This document shows positions 41,000-49,640 of a stretch of 55,513 nucleotides of DNA, piece after piece (within the stretch, counting starts at the first letter, position 1; the number at the start of each line of letters is the position of its first letter). This DNA comes from Acidimicrobiaceae bacterium (GTDB lineage Bacteria > Actinomycetota > Acidimicrobiia > Acidimicrobiales > RAAP-2): contig DAHUZS010000032.1 in the NCBI GenBank assembly GCA_027315045.1, forward strand, positions 1 through 55,513, in the 5' to 3' direction. A program made the position numbers and the translations under genes. Below the pieces are notes generated by a model. It searched no databases and had not been told where the DNA came from. It saw nothing but the letters and a program-made list of their open reading frames with translations.

Positions 41000-42793
41000 T
41001 CAGGCGTTCCGGGGGGCGTCGTCGCCGGGGAGGATCGCCTCGGGTCCGGGACCGAGCGTCGGGATGGCCGCGCCGGGACCTCCGACGCTATGGGGAAGGG
41101 CTCGCAGTGCCGTCGAGGTCGCCGCGGCCGCCCCTGAGGGACGGACATGCCCATCGGGAGTCGTCTCCCCCCGCAGTCGCTCGAGGGTGCGGGCCAGGTG
41201 TTGCCACTCGTCCCCGGTGAGCACGTTCACCTTTGAGTGGGCGCCGGCGAGCAGTTCGGCGGCGTCGGCGCGCGCCTTTTCGGCCAGAGTTCCCATCAAG
41301 AACACCAGCCCGCGTGAGAGGGGGGGCTGGGAGCTGGTGGCCAGGGCGTGCAACCGCTCCATCGCCACCTGGCAGTCCTGGATCGTGCCGAGGAGGTCCT
41401 GGAGACGGGTCAGCCTGCGGGTGAAGCTGACCGCCGACTCGCCGTAGAGGTCCTGGACGAACTCGAGCGCGTAGCGGAGGCGTTTGCACCGGATCCGCAG
41501 CCGGTGGAAGTCGGTGGCGGCCCCGCTGTGCCGGGCCCGTTTAGCCGCCTTCACGGCCGCCCGGTGGCGCTGCTCGAGCAGCCCGGGGACGACCGCCGTC
41601 GCGCGGAGCCGACCGGCGGTCGATCGTTGGCCCGCTCGCTGCTGCACCAGGGCCATGAGGCCAGTCGTGAGCCGCTCGTAGCGAGGCGAGTCGAGGGCTG
41701 AGAGGAGGGCGGCGCGCGCCGCTTCCCGTTCGCGGATGAAGAGCGCGCGCAGCTCGTCGAGCGGGGACACCTCGCCCGGGCCCGATGCCCACGCGTCGCG
41801 CCACTCGGGCGCGAGCTCCAGCCGTTCGAGCTGGACGTCGAGGTCCCGCACCGAGCCGAGCATCGAGGCCAGCCAGGCCAGCTCGGGGGCGAGGGCCCCG
41901 AACTGGGGGGGCAGGACGTCGGCGAACACCCCGATGGCGGCCCGCAACCGGCGCGTGGCCACCCGCATGTCGTGGAGGTCCTCGGGATCCTCCCCGAGCC
42001 GGGTCCCCGCCTCGTGGGTGAGCAGGGCGCCGAGCTGGCGACGGAGGACGGCGTCGGCTAGGGCCCCGATCGAGGCGTCGGTGCCCACCGAGGTCGGACC
42101 GAGGTCGACCCGGGCCGGGATGGCGTAGCCGCGGGCGAGGATCCCGGCTTCGAACTTGGACAGGGCCGCCGGCGAGAGCCCGGCCAAGCGCCTCAGGTCC
42201 TCGACCAACGGAGCGAGCGCCTCCGCCCAGGCCGCTTCCACCTCGACCTCGACCCGGAGGAGGCGCATCGGGTTCTGGTCGTCGATGGAGATGGCGGTCT
42301 CGTCGAGCGCCACCTCAGCGACGTCCTCGTCGCCGATTCGCAGGACGAAGGGGCGGCGCCTCGTCCTCACGTCGAGCATCGGGTGGAGGGGGCGCCGACC
42401 GATGAGGGCGCTGACCCGCCAGCCGACCGGCCCGGCCTCGGCCAGCCACCGGGTAGTCGGCGCGGTGAAGGGCTCGGTCACCTCGCGGCGGCGCTTGGGC
42501 TCGGTGCCGGCGACCACCCCGGGGAGGGCCTTCAGGGTGATCTCCTGCTTCTCCTTGGCGTGACGGACACGCAGCACGTAGCCGGCCTGGGCTATCCGCC
42601 AGTCCTCGGTATCGAGGTAGAGGTCGTCCTGCACCACCGCCGGCCGAGCCACCGCGCCGACCACGCCGAGGAGCGGGCCGGGCCGGGACCCGGCGCTGCG
42701 CGAGGCGAGCCAGCGCCCGGCCGGCCGCAGGTCCAGGGCGTCGAACTGCCACTCGATCTCGACGGTGTCGCCCTGCCCTGGACCGATGGCCAT
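41000..42793 (-). CDS. CYTH-CHAD domain protein
   Basis: A 597-residue protein with an N-terminal CYTH (triphosphate tunnel) domain, residues 8-225, and a C-terminal CHAD domain, about 240-545, rich in conserved His and basic residues (DLHDMRVATRRLRAAI, HRLRIRCKRLRYALEFV). CYTH domains hydrolyse triphosphates such as inorganic tripolyphosphate; CHAD domains bind polyphosphate. The CYTH signature ExExK reads EIEWQ, so the lysine is replaced by Gln, and activity may be altered. ATG 42793 has TAGCCT 6 bases upstream, with a short palindrome next to it. Confidence 0.9.
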   Translation of the reverse strand: MAIGPGQGDTVEIEWQFDALDLRPAGRWLASRSAGSRPGPLLGVVGAVARPAVVQDDLYLDTEDWRIAQAGYVLRVRHAKEKQEITLKALPGVVAGTEPKRRREVTEPFTAPTTRWLAEAGPVGWRVSALIGRRPLHPMLDVRTRRRPFVLRIGDEDVAEVALDETAISIDDQNPMRLLRVEVEVEAAWAEALAPLVEDLRRLAGLSPAALSKFEAGILARGYAIPARVDLGPTSVGTDASIGALADAVLRRQLGALLTHEAGTRLGEDPEDLHDMRVATRRLRAAIGVFADVLPPQFGALAPELAWLASMLGSVRDLDVQLERLELAPEWRDAWASGPGEVSPLDELRALFIREREAARAALLSALDSPRYERLTTGLMALVQQRAGQRSTAGRLRATAVVPGLLEQRHRAAVKAAKRARHSGAATDFHRLRIRCKRLRYALEFVQDLYGESAVSFTRRLTRLQDLLGTIQDCQVAMERLHALATSSQPPLSRGLVFLMGTLAEKARADAAELLAGAHSKVNVLTGDEWQHLARTLERLRGETTPDGHVRPSGAAAATSTALRALPHSVGGPGAAIPTLGPGPEAILPGDDAPRNA

Positions 42794-42804
42794 CAGCGGA
42801 GGCT

Positions 42805-42823
42805 ACTTCCGCTTCGCGGAAGT
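42805..42823 (-). promoter_or_regulatory. Palindrome with UUCG-type loop at the CYTH-CHAD promoter
   Basis: ACTTCCGC (42805-42812) and GCGGAAGT (42816-42823) are perfect complements; the loop closes as C(TTCG)G. It abuts the -10 box TAGCCT (42805-42800) of the minus-strand gene, so it lies in the spacer where a repressor dimer could sit. It is not in that gene's mRNA if transcription is leaderless. Confidence 0.5.
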
Positions 42824-42890
42824 CGCCCCCTTGCGTACCCGGTCGGTGATTGCCGCGCCCTCGGCTGCGGCGCTCGATACTGTCGCCTTC

Positions 42891-43364
42891 GTGCCCGAGC
42901 CAATCGCGATGGTCAACCTCGAGGAACGTCCGGCCGAGCTCGTCCTGGCCGCCGGGGGGCTGGTCGTGCGACCGACCGGGGCCCAGGCGATCGAGATCGC
43001 CCTGGTCCATAGGCCGATCCGGGAGGACTGGTCGTTCCCCAAGGGGAAGGCCGAGACCAAGGAAACCCTCACCGAGTGTGCCCTGCGCGAGGTGTTGGAG
43101 GAGACCGGGCTGGCGTGTCGGATCGTGTCCTTCGTCGGCACCACCGAGTACCGGGACCGCAAGGACCGCCCCAAGATCGTCGCCTACTGGGCGATGACCC
43201 CTGAGACCGGTGCCTTCCGGGCGAGCCAGGAGGTGGACGAGCTCCGCTGGGTCGAGCTCGGAGAGGCCGCCGATGTCCTCACCTACGAGCGCGACCGCGA
43301 TCTGCTCGCCAACCTGGTCGAGCCAGCGGAGTGGGTCTTCAGGCAGCTTCGCCGTACCGCCTGA
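42891..43364 (+). CDS. MutT-like NUDIX hydrolase
   Basis: A 157-residue NUDIX protein with a complete box: GKAETKETLTECALREVLEETGL (residues about 50-72, shown here in full family order G-x5-E-x7-REVLEETG). AAGGLVV and RPIREDWSFPKGK precede it, as in the MutT1-like proteins that hydrolyse 8-oxo-dGTP or diadenosine polyphosphates. GTG 42891 follows GATACT (42876-42881) by 9 bases; ATG 42909 is the other possible start. It is divergent from the CYTH-CHAD gene, suggesting both act on nucleotide or polyphosphate pools. Confidence 0.88.
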   Translation: MPEPIAMVNLEERPAELVLAAGGLVVRPTGAQAIEIALVHRPIREDWSFPKGKAETKETLTECALREVLEETGLACRIVSFVGTTEYRDRKDRPKIVAYWAMTPETGAFRASQEVDELRWVELGEAADVLTYERDRDLLANLVEPAEWVFRQLRRTA

Positions 43365-43610
43365 GGTCGACCTCCACCCTTCTCCTGGCCCGGTCCGCGC
43401 AGGAGCCCCGGTCACGGTTCGCCCCGCCACTCGAGGTCCGCCACCTCGAGCCCACGGCGGCCCGGCCGAGGTCGAGGCCCCGGGTCCGCCGCCTCCATCA
43501 CCTGGTCGTGCGTTCGAGCACGGTGATGCCTTCTTCGGCCTTCACGTAGGCTTTCCGCAGGGGGAATGGCCGGCGACGCCTCGAACGAAACGTGGTCGGC
43601 CGTTCCTGCT

Positions 43611-43699
43611 GGAGAGGTGCGAGAGCGGCCGAATCGGACTCACTGCTAATGAGTTGACTGGGGAGACCCGGTCCGAGGGTTCAAATCCCTCCCTCTCCG
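43611..43699 (+). tRNA. tRNA-Ser (anticodon GCU)
   Basis: An 89-nt tRNA with a long variable arm. Acceptor GGAGAGG pairs with CCTCTCC (43692-43698); anticodon stem ACTCA pairs with TGAGT around loop CTGCTAA (anticodon GCT); T arm GAGGGTTCAAATCCCTC. CCA not encoded. It reads AGC and AGU. The 246 bases before it hold no gene I can support. Confidence 0.95.
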
Positions 43700-43780
43700 C
43701 AAGCCCGACTCTGCGTCGGACATGCCGCTCCGAGCGTTCGTCGGGGCGGCGTGTTGCCGCGGGCGGACAGGGAGAGGCGC

Positions 43781-45142
43781 GTGGACGAACAGCGGTACTG
43801 GCTCGAGACCTTGGGTTGTCCGAAGAACCGGGTGGACTCGGACAAGCTCGAAGGGGTTCTCGGCGCGGACGGGATGGTCCCGGCCGGAGCCCTCGAGGAC
43901 GCCGACCTCGTGGTCGTCAACACCTGCGCGTTCATCGAGGAGGCCCGTCGGGAGTCCGTCGAGGTGATCCTCGATCTTGACCGCCGCCGTCGCGACGGAT
44001 CTCGGCTGGTGGTCACCGGTTGCCTGGCCGAACGCTATGGCGGCGAGCTGGCGCGCGCTCTTCCCGAGGTCGACCTGGTCTGCGGGTTCGGCGTCCCCTT
44101 GGCGCCAGAACGCACGGCGGTGACCTTGACCCGCGGCTCGAACATCGGACCGAAGCGGTCCAGCTTCGACCTCCTGGAGCTGGCACGGCCCCCGTCGCGA
44201 TCGGCGTGGGCGTACCTGAAGGCAGCCGAAGGCTGTGACCGGGCCTGCGGGTTCTGCGCCATTCCCAGTTTCCGTGGGCGCCAACGTTCCCGCGCGTTGC
44301 GCGACCTCGCGGCCGAGGCGGAATCGCTGGTCTCGGGCGGGGTCAAGGAGGTGGTCATCGTCGCCCAGGACCTCGCCTCCTACGGGCGCGACCGTGCTCT
44401 TCGGCGAACTCGGCGCGACGGCTCCGACTCGCCGTTCGGCCACGGGATCGTGGAGCTCGTCCGGCTGGTCTCGGCCGTCGCCCCCCGAACCCGGTTGTTG
44501 TACCTCTATCCGTCCTCGCTCACCGAGCCCCTGATCGACACCATCGTGGCCACGGGGGTGCCGTACTTCGACCTCTCCCTCCAGCACGTGTCGCGTCCGC
44601 TGCTCGCCAGAATGCGACGCTGGGGCGGGGGGGAGCGGTTCCTCACCCGCATCGAGCGGATCCGGGCGCTCGAGGAGCACGCCACCTTCCGCTCCTCGTT
44701 CATCCTCGGCTATCCCGGTGAGACCGAGGAGGACCACGATCGGCTGCTCGAGTTCCTCGAGGCAGCACAGCTCGACTGGGCCGGCTTCTTCCCCTTCTCG
44801 GCGGAGGAGGGGACCCTCGCCCTCGACCTCCCGGACCAGGTCCCTCCGGGCCTGGCCCTCGAACGGCTGCGGGAGTGCACCGAGCTCCAGGACCGCATCA
44901 CCGCCGCCAGGCGGGACCGCCTGGTGGGCCAGCGGCGATCGGTGCTGGTCGATGCAGCCGGGGTGGGGCGAACCGTGCACGAGGCCCCGGAGATCGACGG
45001 GGTGGTGCACGTCCCCGAAGCCCTGGCGCCCGGCTCGATCGTCGACCTCGTCATGTCCGAGTCCCTCGGCGTGGATCTGGTCGGGATCCCCGAGACGACG
45101 AGCTTGACGGTGCGCCAACCGGTTCGGACCGGTGCCCGGTGA
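43781..45142 (+). CDS. rimO: Ribosomal protein S12 methylthiotransferase RimO
   Basis: Radical SAM enzyme that adds a methylthio group to an aspartate of ribosomal protein S12. 453 residues: UPF0004 domain with cluster cysteines in ETLGCPKNRVDSD, VVNTCAFIEEA and VTGCLAERYG; radical SAM motif CDRACGFC (near 150-157); DLSLQHVS and FILGYPGETEEDH; C-terminal TRAM domain. The sequence LGCPKNRVDSD marks RimO rather than MiaB. GTG 43781 has GGGAGAGG 5 bases upstream. It overlaps pgsA by 4 bases in rimO-pgsA-cinA. Confidence 0.95.
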   Translation: MDEQRYWLETLGCPKNRVDSDKLEGVLGADGMVPAGALEDADLVVVNTCAFIEEARRESVEVILDLDRRRRDGSRLVVTGCLAERYGGELARALPEVDLVCGFGVPLAPERTAVTLTRGSNIGPKRSSFDLLELARPPSRSAWAYLKAAEGCDRACGFCAIPSFRGRQRSRALRDLAAEAESLVSGGVKEVVIVAQDLASYGRDRALRRTRRDGSDSPFGHGIVELVRLVSAVAPRTRLLYLYPSSLTEPLIDTIVATGVPYFDLSLQHVSRPLLARMRRWGGGERFLTRIERIRALEEHATFRSSFILGYPGETEEDHDRLLEFLEAAQLDWAGFFPFSAEEGTLALDLPDQVPPGLALERLRECTELQDRITAARRDRLVGQRRSVLVDAAGVGRTVHEAPEIDGVVHVPEALAPGSIVDLVMSESLGVDLVGIPETTSLTVRQPVRTGAR

Positions 45143-45711
45143 CCGACACCGCTCGCCACACGTTCGGGCCGTCCGCGCTGGCCACGCCGGCGAACGCACT
45201 GACCATTGCCCGGTTGCTGGCGACACCGGCGTTCATCCTCGTCATCGCCCAGTACGGCCCCAGCTGGTGGACCATCGCGGTGGGGGTGCTGGTGGCCGGC
45301 ACCGACGGTGTGGACGGCTGGGTGGCGCGTCGCCAGGGCACCACCCGCTCCGGCGCCTTCCTGGACCCCCTGGCCGACAAGGCGGTCGTGCTCAGCGCGC
45401 TGGTCCTGCTCAGCTACGAAGGGATCCTGCCCTGGGTCCCGGTGATTCTCATCGGTGCGCGGGAGGTCGCGATGAGCGTCTACCGCTCCTGGACCGGTCG
45501 GCGCGGAATCTCGGTGCCGGCCCGGACTTCTGCCAAGGCCAAGACCCTCATCCAGGACCTGGCCATCGCGACCTGCCTTGTGCCCCCGCTCGCGCACCAG
45601 CACGACCTGCAGCTGGCGGCGATCTGGGTCGCAGCGGCCTTCACGATCGGGAGCGGACTGCAGTACCTGCTCGACGCCCGTCGGGCAGCAGCACGGGGGG
45701 AGGCACGGTGA
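45139..45711 (+). CDS. pgsA: CDP-diacylglycerol-glycerol-3-phosphate phosphatidyltransferase
   Basis: Integral membrane enzyme making phosphatidylglycerol phosphate. 190 residues with about five helices. The CDP-alcohol phosphotransferase motif is DGVDGWVARRQGTTRSGAFL followed by DPLADK (about 54-79), with all conserved Asp, Gly and Arg. GTG 45139 overlaps the rimO stop (GTGA), and the stop overlaps cinA GTG 45708. The rimO-pgsA-cinA order is the usual one before recA in actinobacteria. Confidence 0.94.
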   Translation: MTDTARHTFGPSALATPANALTIARLLATPAFILVIAQYGPSWWTIAVGVLVAGTDGVDGWVARRQGTTRSGAFLDPLADKAVVLSALVLLSYEGILPWVPVILIGAREVAMSVYRSWTGRRGISVPARTSAKAKTLIQDLAIATCLVPPLAHQHDLQLAAIWVAAAFTIGSGLQYLLDARRAAARGEAR

Positions 45712-46991
45712 GGGTCGAGATCGTCGCGGTGGGCACCGAGCTCTTGCTCGGCCAGATCGCCGACACCAATTCGGCCTGGCTGGGGGAGCAGCTGGCCCTC
45801 GGCGGGGTCGACTCGCACTTCCACCAGGCGGTTGGCGACAACCAGGCACGCATCGTGCTCGCCCTACGTACCGCGCTGGCCAGAAGTGACGCCGTCATCA
45901 TGTGCGGCGGTCTGGGCCCGACCCAGGACGACATCACCCGGGAGTCGATCGCGCAGGTGATGAACGTCGAACTCGTGCGGGACGAGGCCCTCGTGGAGCG
46001 CATTCGGACCATGTTCTCGTCGCGCCGCCGGGCCATGCCCGAGAACAACCTCCGTCAGGCGGACGTGCCGCGAGGTGCCACGATCATCGAACAGACCCGG
46101 GGCACCGCGCCGGGCCTCGTGTGTCCGCTGGGCAACAAGGTGATCTACGCCGTCCCCGGTGTCCCCCACGAGATGCAGGAGATGTTCATCCGGGCGATCC
46201 TGCCCGACCTGCGCCGCCGCATGGCCGACGCCGGGGAAGAGGCGGTGATCAAGAGTCGGGTCATCCGGACCTGGGGTGCGAGCGAGTCGGGCCTCGCCGA
46301 GGCCCTGGCCGATCGGGTCGAGGAACTCGACCACCGGGTGTTCGACGACGGCTCCACGCTCACCATGGCCTTCTTGGCCAGCGGGATCGAAGGGATCAAG
46401 GTTCGGATCACCGCCCGGGCGACGACCGAGATCCTGGCTGAGCGACTTCTCGCCGAGGAGGAGGGTCAGGTCCGAGAGGTCTTGGCCGAACGACTCGGCG
46501 ATGTCGTCTTCGGCGTCGACGACGAGGCGATGGAGCACGCGATCGCGGCGCGCCTGATCGACCGGAAGCTCACGCTCGGCCTGGCAGAGTCGCTCACCGG
46601 CGGACTGATCGGGGCCCGGCTGGTCAACGTGCCGGGCTCGAGCCAGTGGTTCCGGGGGTGTGTCGTCGCCTACGACTCCGCCGTCAAGCACGCGATCCTC
46701 GGGGTCCCTCCAGGCCCAGTGGTCTCGTCGTCAGCGGCCGAGGCCATGGCGAGCGGGGCACGCAACGCGCTCGGGTCCGATGTCGGACTCGGGATCACCG
46801 GGGTGGCCGGTCCCGACGAGCAGGACGGGGAGCGGCCCGGTACGGTCTTCGTCGCGATCGCGCCGCCCGACGGTCCGGTGTTCAATCGGCAGCTCTACCT
46901 GCCCGGCGATCGGGACCGAGTTCGGCAGTTCTCGGCGATCTCGGCGCTCGACCTGCTCCGCCGCACGCTGGACGGTGGCCCGCCCTTTTAG
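45708..46991 (+). CDS. cinA: CinA family protein
   Basis: A 427-residue two-domain CinA: residues 1-250 a molybdopterin-binding-like (MoCF) fold with EIVAVGTELLLGQIADTNS and MCGGLGPTQDDITRE, used as ADP-ribose pyrophosphatase in studied proteins; residues 265-427 the nicotinamide-mononucleotide deamidase domain with LTLGLAESLTGGLIGARL and GITGVAGPDEQDGERPGTV. Linked to NAD recycling and, historically, competence. It overlaps the XRE gene on the other strand by 4 bases at the stops. GGGGGAGG precedes GTG 45708. Confidence 0.95.
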   Translation: MRVEIVAVGTELLLGQIADTNSAWLGEQLALGGVDSHFHQAVGDNQARIVLALRTALARSDAVIMCGGLGPTQDDITRESIAQVMNVELVRDEALVERIRTMFSSRRRAMPENNLRQADVPRGATIIEQTRGTAPGLVCPLGNKVIYAVPGVPHEMQEMFIRAILPDLRRRMADAGEEAVIKSRVIRTWGASESGLAEALADRVEELDHRVFDDGSTLTMAFLASGIEGIKVRITARATTEILAERLLAEEEGQVREVLAERLGDVVFGVDDEAMEHAIAARLIDRKLTLGLAESLTGGLIGARLVNVPGSSQWFRGCVVAYDSAVKHAILGVPPGPVVSSSAAEAMASGARNALGSDVGLGITGVAGPDEQDGERPGTVFVAIAPPDGPVFNRQLYLPGDRDRVRQFSAISALDLLRRTLDGGPPF

Positions 46992-47269
46992 GAGCCGGCA
47001 TTCCCTCCTGAAGTCGGACTCGTCGGACCGGTGGTGTCCTCGACAAGCGTCGAGCCCAAATCGGTAAACAGCTCGATCGGATCGACTCCGAGGGTCGTGG
47101 CGACCCGCTCGACGGTCCGGAGCGTCAGGTTTCGCTCGCCCCGCTCGACTCCGCCCATGTAAGTCCGGTGGACGTGGAGGGAGTCGGCGAAGGCTTCCTG
47201 GCTCATCCCCTTTGCCTTTCGCAGCTTGCGAAGGTTCTGCCCCAGTCGGCGCTGCAGGTCGCCCTCCAC
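46988..47269 (-). CDS. XRE-family transcriptional regulator
   Basis: A 93-residue DNA-binding protein with one HTH_3 domain (residues 9-66): LRKLRKAKGMSQEAFADSLHV as helices 1-2, HRTYMGGVERGERNLTLRTVERVA as the recognition part, and a short Thr/Ser-rich tail. GTG 47269 lies 18 bases past a 34-bp dyad that is its probable autoregulatory operator. It is opposite in direction to cinA and recA. It does not resemble ClgR, the regulator often found next to cinA in other actinobacteria. The gene upstream on its strand (47331-47726) could be a target. Confidence 0.88.
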   Translation of the reverse strand: MEGDLQRRLGQNLRKLRKAKGMSQEAFADSLHVHRTYMGGVERGERNLTLRTVERVATTLGVDPIELFTDLGSTLVEDTTGPTSPTSGGNAGS

Positions 47270-47287
47270 CTGCCCACCCTCGGCGCC

Positions 47288-47321
47288 TGCTACTTCTCGG
47301 TCTACAGACTGATAAGTAGCA
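47288..47321 (-). promoter_or_regulatory. 34-bp dyad, probable operator of the XRE regulator
   Basis: TGCTACTT (47288-47295) and AAGTAGCA (47314-47321) are perfect complements, and inside them GTCT/AGAC (47300-47303, 47306-47309) continue the symmetry. In total 12 of 16 positions per arm match around a central AC. It lies 18 bases before the XRE start. Two adjacent repressor dimers could fit. Confidence 0.7.
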
Positions 47322-47330
47322 ATACCGGCT

Positions 47331-47726
47331 TCACGCGCCGCTCATGTGGAGGTGGGGACGCCACGTCCCGTCGGAACCGGGCCACGCGTCGAGCTCGAAG
47401 ACGGCCCGGCCCTGGGCCCGTAGCTGGAGCCCGATCGCCGGTCCCAGCTCGAGCGGGCCCGGACGGGTTGACGACACCGCGAAGAGCAGTAACTCGGCTC
47501 CCGGCTCGCCGGCGGCCGACGGCAGCTCCAAGCGGAGCTCGGCGACGTCGGCGAAGACCTCGCCGACGATCCTCGGGCGGTCGTCGTCGTCGACCACGAC
47601 GAGCTGGTGCGTCCGGATCTCTTCTGCGAATCCCCGGAGTGCCCGCTCCAGGGCGCTCACGGTCTCCTCGAGCTTTTCCAGTCGGTTGGATCGCTTGAGT
47701 CCTGGTTCGGAATCGGCTGCCACCAC
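47331..47726 (-). CDS. Coiled-coil protein of unknown function
   Basis: A 131-residue protein. Residues 10-40 (LKRSNRLEKLEETVSALERALRGFAEE) have a heptad pattern typical of a coiled coil; the rest looks like a beta-rich domain (TRPGPLELGPAIGLQLRAQGRAVFELDAW) ending RPHLHMSGA. No family recognised. GTG 47726 has GGAGGGAGG 3-11 bases upstream, one of the better ribosome sites in this region, which supports expression. It precedes the XRE regulator on the same strand, 61 bases apart with the dyad between. Confidence 0.6.
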   Translation of the reverse strand: MVAADSEPGLKRSNRLEKLEETVSALERALRGFAEEIRTHQLVVVDDDDRPRIVGEVFADVAELRLELPSAAGEPGAELLLFAVSSTRPGPLELGPAIGLQLRAQGRAVFELDAWPGSDGTWRPHLHMSGA

Positions 47727-47877
47727 GGTCCTCCCTCCGTGTCCTTTGGCTTCACGGCGCGGCCGGCCTGTTCGACGGGAACTGGCAGCTGCACGAGGCG
47801 TCCACCGTGATGGAGCAGATCGATTGGTAGCGAGACCCTGTGACACCGACGACAGCTTTGGCGGCAAGACTGGACCG

Positions 47878-48399
47878 GTGGGGCTTTTCGTCGCGGTGTG
47901 GCCGACCGACCCGGTTCGAGAGCTCCTCCGCGCCGCCCGACTCCCCATCGGCCGGGACGATCTGCGCTGGGTCTACCCGGGCGACTGGCACGTGACCCTT
48001 TCGTTCCTTGGCTCGGTGCCCGACGACGACGTCGATGGGGTGCTCGAGGCACTTCGAGGGGCCGCGGACTCGGCCGTGTCGACCGCGGCGACGCTCGGTC
48101 CGAGCACGAGAAGGCTGGGGCGCTCCGTCCTGTGCGTGCCGGTCGAAGGGCTCGGTCCTCTGGCCGACGCGATCCGTCTCGCCGTCACCCCCTTCGACCG
48201 TTCGCCGGACCGGGACGCCCCCTACCTGGGTCACCTCACGCTGGCCCGAGCGAGGCGAGGAGGCTCGATCCCGAAGAAGCTCGTCGGCCGTCAGGTCACG
48301 GCTGTCTGGTCGGTGAGCGAGTTCTGCCTGGTCGCCTCGAGCACCGATCAAAAGGGCCCCCACTACAGCCCGTTGGCGCACCTCGGGCTCCGTCACTAG
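47878..48399 (+). CDS. thpR: RNA 2',3'-cyclic phosphodiesterase (ThpR/LigT family)
   Basis: A 173-residue 2H phosphoesterase. The two His motifs are HVTLSFLG (about 38-45) and HLTLARARRGG (about 120-130). The N-terminal LFVAVWPTDPVRELL and the C-terminal SPLAHLGLR are typical. It opens 2',3'-cyclic phosphate ends of RNA, e.g. in tRNA repair or salvage. GTG 47878 is the first start in register with the family N-terminus. It is upstream of recA, a common neighbourhood. Confidence 0.88.
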   Translation: MGLFVAVWPTDPVRELLRAARLPIGRDDLRWVYPGDWHVTLSFLGSVPDDDVDGVLEALRGAADSAVSTAATLGPSTRRLGRSVLCVPVEGLGPLADAIRLAVTPFDRSPDRDAPYLGHLTLARARRGGSIPKKLVGRQVTAVWSVSEFCLVASSTDQKGPHYSPLAHLGLRH

Positions 48400-48440
48400 G
48401 GAAGTCGGCGGATCACGGTCCGAAGCGTGCCATCCGCGAC

Positions 48441-48454
48441 CGAACATGTGTTCG
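48441..48454 (+). promoter_or_regulatory. SOS box, LexA operator of recA
   Basis: CGAACATGTGTTCG matches the actinobacterial LexA consensus CGAAC-N4-GTTCG exactly and lies about 100 bases before recA. A TATAGG at 48457-48462 could be the -10 box, so LexA would block it directly. Confidence 0.93.
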
Positions 48455-48551
48455 GGTATAGGGTTCGAACACCGACCGGCTGTCACATCCCGTCCGTAAG
48501 GTCGTCCTCACTCGCGACGATCAGGTCAAGGAAGAGGGGAAGAGAGGGACG

Positions 48552-49598
48552 ATGACCGAGGAGAACGAGAAGGCCCTGAGCGTGGCGCTGAGCCAGATCG
48601 AGAAGCAGTTCGGCAAGGGCTCGATCATGCGGATGGGCGAGACCGTGCACATGGCCATCGAGGCCATCCCCACCGGCGCGTTGTCCCTCGACCTCGCGCT
48701 CGGCATCGGCGGCCTGCCCCGTGGGCGGATCGTCGAGATCTACGGGCCCGAGTCGTCGGGCAAGTCCACCCTGGCGATGCACGTCGTCGCCGAAGCGCAG
48801 CGCAATGGGGGGATCTGCGCCTATATCGACGCCGAGCACGCGATGGACCCGATCTACGCCAAGGCGATCGGCGTCAACGTCGACGACCTGCTGATCTCCC
48901 AGCCCGACACCGGGGAGCAGGCGCTCGAGATCTCCGACATGCTGATCCGCTCGGGCGCGCTCGACGTGCTGGTCATCGACTCGGTGGCGGCGCTCACCCC
49001 GCGGGCCGAGCTGGACGGTGAGATGGGCGACACCCATGTGGGGTTGCAGGCCCGGCTCATGTCACAGGCGCTCCGGAAGCTCACCGCTACGCTGTCGAAG
49101 TCCAGGACCATCGCGGTCTTCATCAACCAGCTGCGAGAGAAAGTCGGTGTGATCTACGGGTCGCCGGAGGTGACGCCGGGGGGACGTGCGCTCAAGTTCT
49201 ACTCGTCCATCCGGATCGACATCCGGCGGATCGAACAGATCAAGGACGGCGCCGACATCATCGGCAACCGAACCCGGGCCAAGGTCGTGAAGAACAAGTG
49301 CGGAGCCCCCTTCAAGCAGGCCGAGTTCGACATCATGTACGGCAAGGGCATCAGCCGGGAGGGGTCGCTGCTGGACGTCGCCGTCAACCTCGGGTTCGTG
49401 AAGAAGTCCGGAGCATGGTTCACCTACGAGGGGGAGCAGCTCGGCCAGGGCCGTGAGAACGTCAAGCAATTCCTCTTGGAAAGTCCCCAGCTCATGGCGG
49501 AGATCGATCAACGGGTTCGCGAGCGACTCGCTCCGATGGTCTCGGACGAGGGGACCGTCGAGGTCGATCCCGACGACCTGCCGATCACGCTGGACTGA
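48552..49598 (+). CDS. recA: Recombinase RecA
   Basis: DNA strand-exchange protein and SOS co-protease, 348 residues, full length and without intein. Walker A is GPESSGKST (about 67-75), then [38 protein letters not shown], loop 1/2 region with [15 protein letters not shown], and [17 protein letters not shown]. The C-terminus ends DLPITLD, and these last codons lie inside the large palindrome that follows. Start ATG 48552 has GAAGAGAGGGA upstream. Regulated by the SOS box at 48441. Confidence 0.98.
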   Translation: MTEENEKALSVALSQIEKQFGKGSIMRMGETVHMAIEAIPTGALSLDLALGIGGLPRGRIVEIYGPESSGKSTLAMHVVAEAQRNGGICAYIDAEHAMDPIYAKAIGVNVDDLLISQPDTGEQALEISDMLIRSGALDVLVIDSVAALTPRAELDGEMGDTHVGLQARLMSQALRKLTATLSKSRTIAVFINQLREKVGVIYGSPEVTPGGRALKFYSSIRIDIRRIEQIKDGADIIGNRTRAKVVKNKCGAPFKQAEFDIMYGKGISREGSLLDVAVNLGFVKKSGAWFTYEGEQLGQGRENVKQFLLESPQLMAEIDQRVRERLAPMVSDEGTVEVDPDDLPITLD

Positions 49599-49640
49599 TC
49601 CTTCCTCGGGCCGGCCCGAGGAAGGATCAGTCCAGCGTGA
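49585..49640. terminator. 56-bp perfect palindrome shared by the 3' ends of recA and the DUF3048 gene
   Basis: From 49585 to 49640 the sequence is its own reverse complement without a single mismatch; the arms (28 bases each) meet at GGCC/GGCC around 49612/49613. The left arm encodes the last codons and stop of recA (ACG CTG GAC TGA), the right arm those of the convergent lipoprotein gene, which therefore also ends in TLD. It should fold into a very strong hairpin in either transcript, a bidirectional terminator. Confidence 0.92.

Noticed and set aside
43365-43610. Possible gene between the NUDIX gene and tRNA-Ser(GCU)
   Set aside because: Open frames are short, Arg/Pro/Ser-rich and lack motifs; treated as spacer.
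48552-49598. Intein in recA
   Set aside because: RecA is 348 residues with continuous motifs; there is no insertion.
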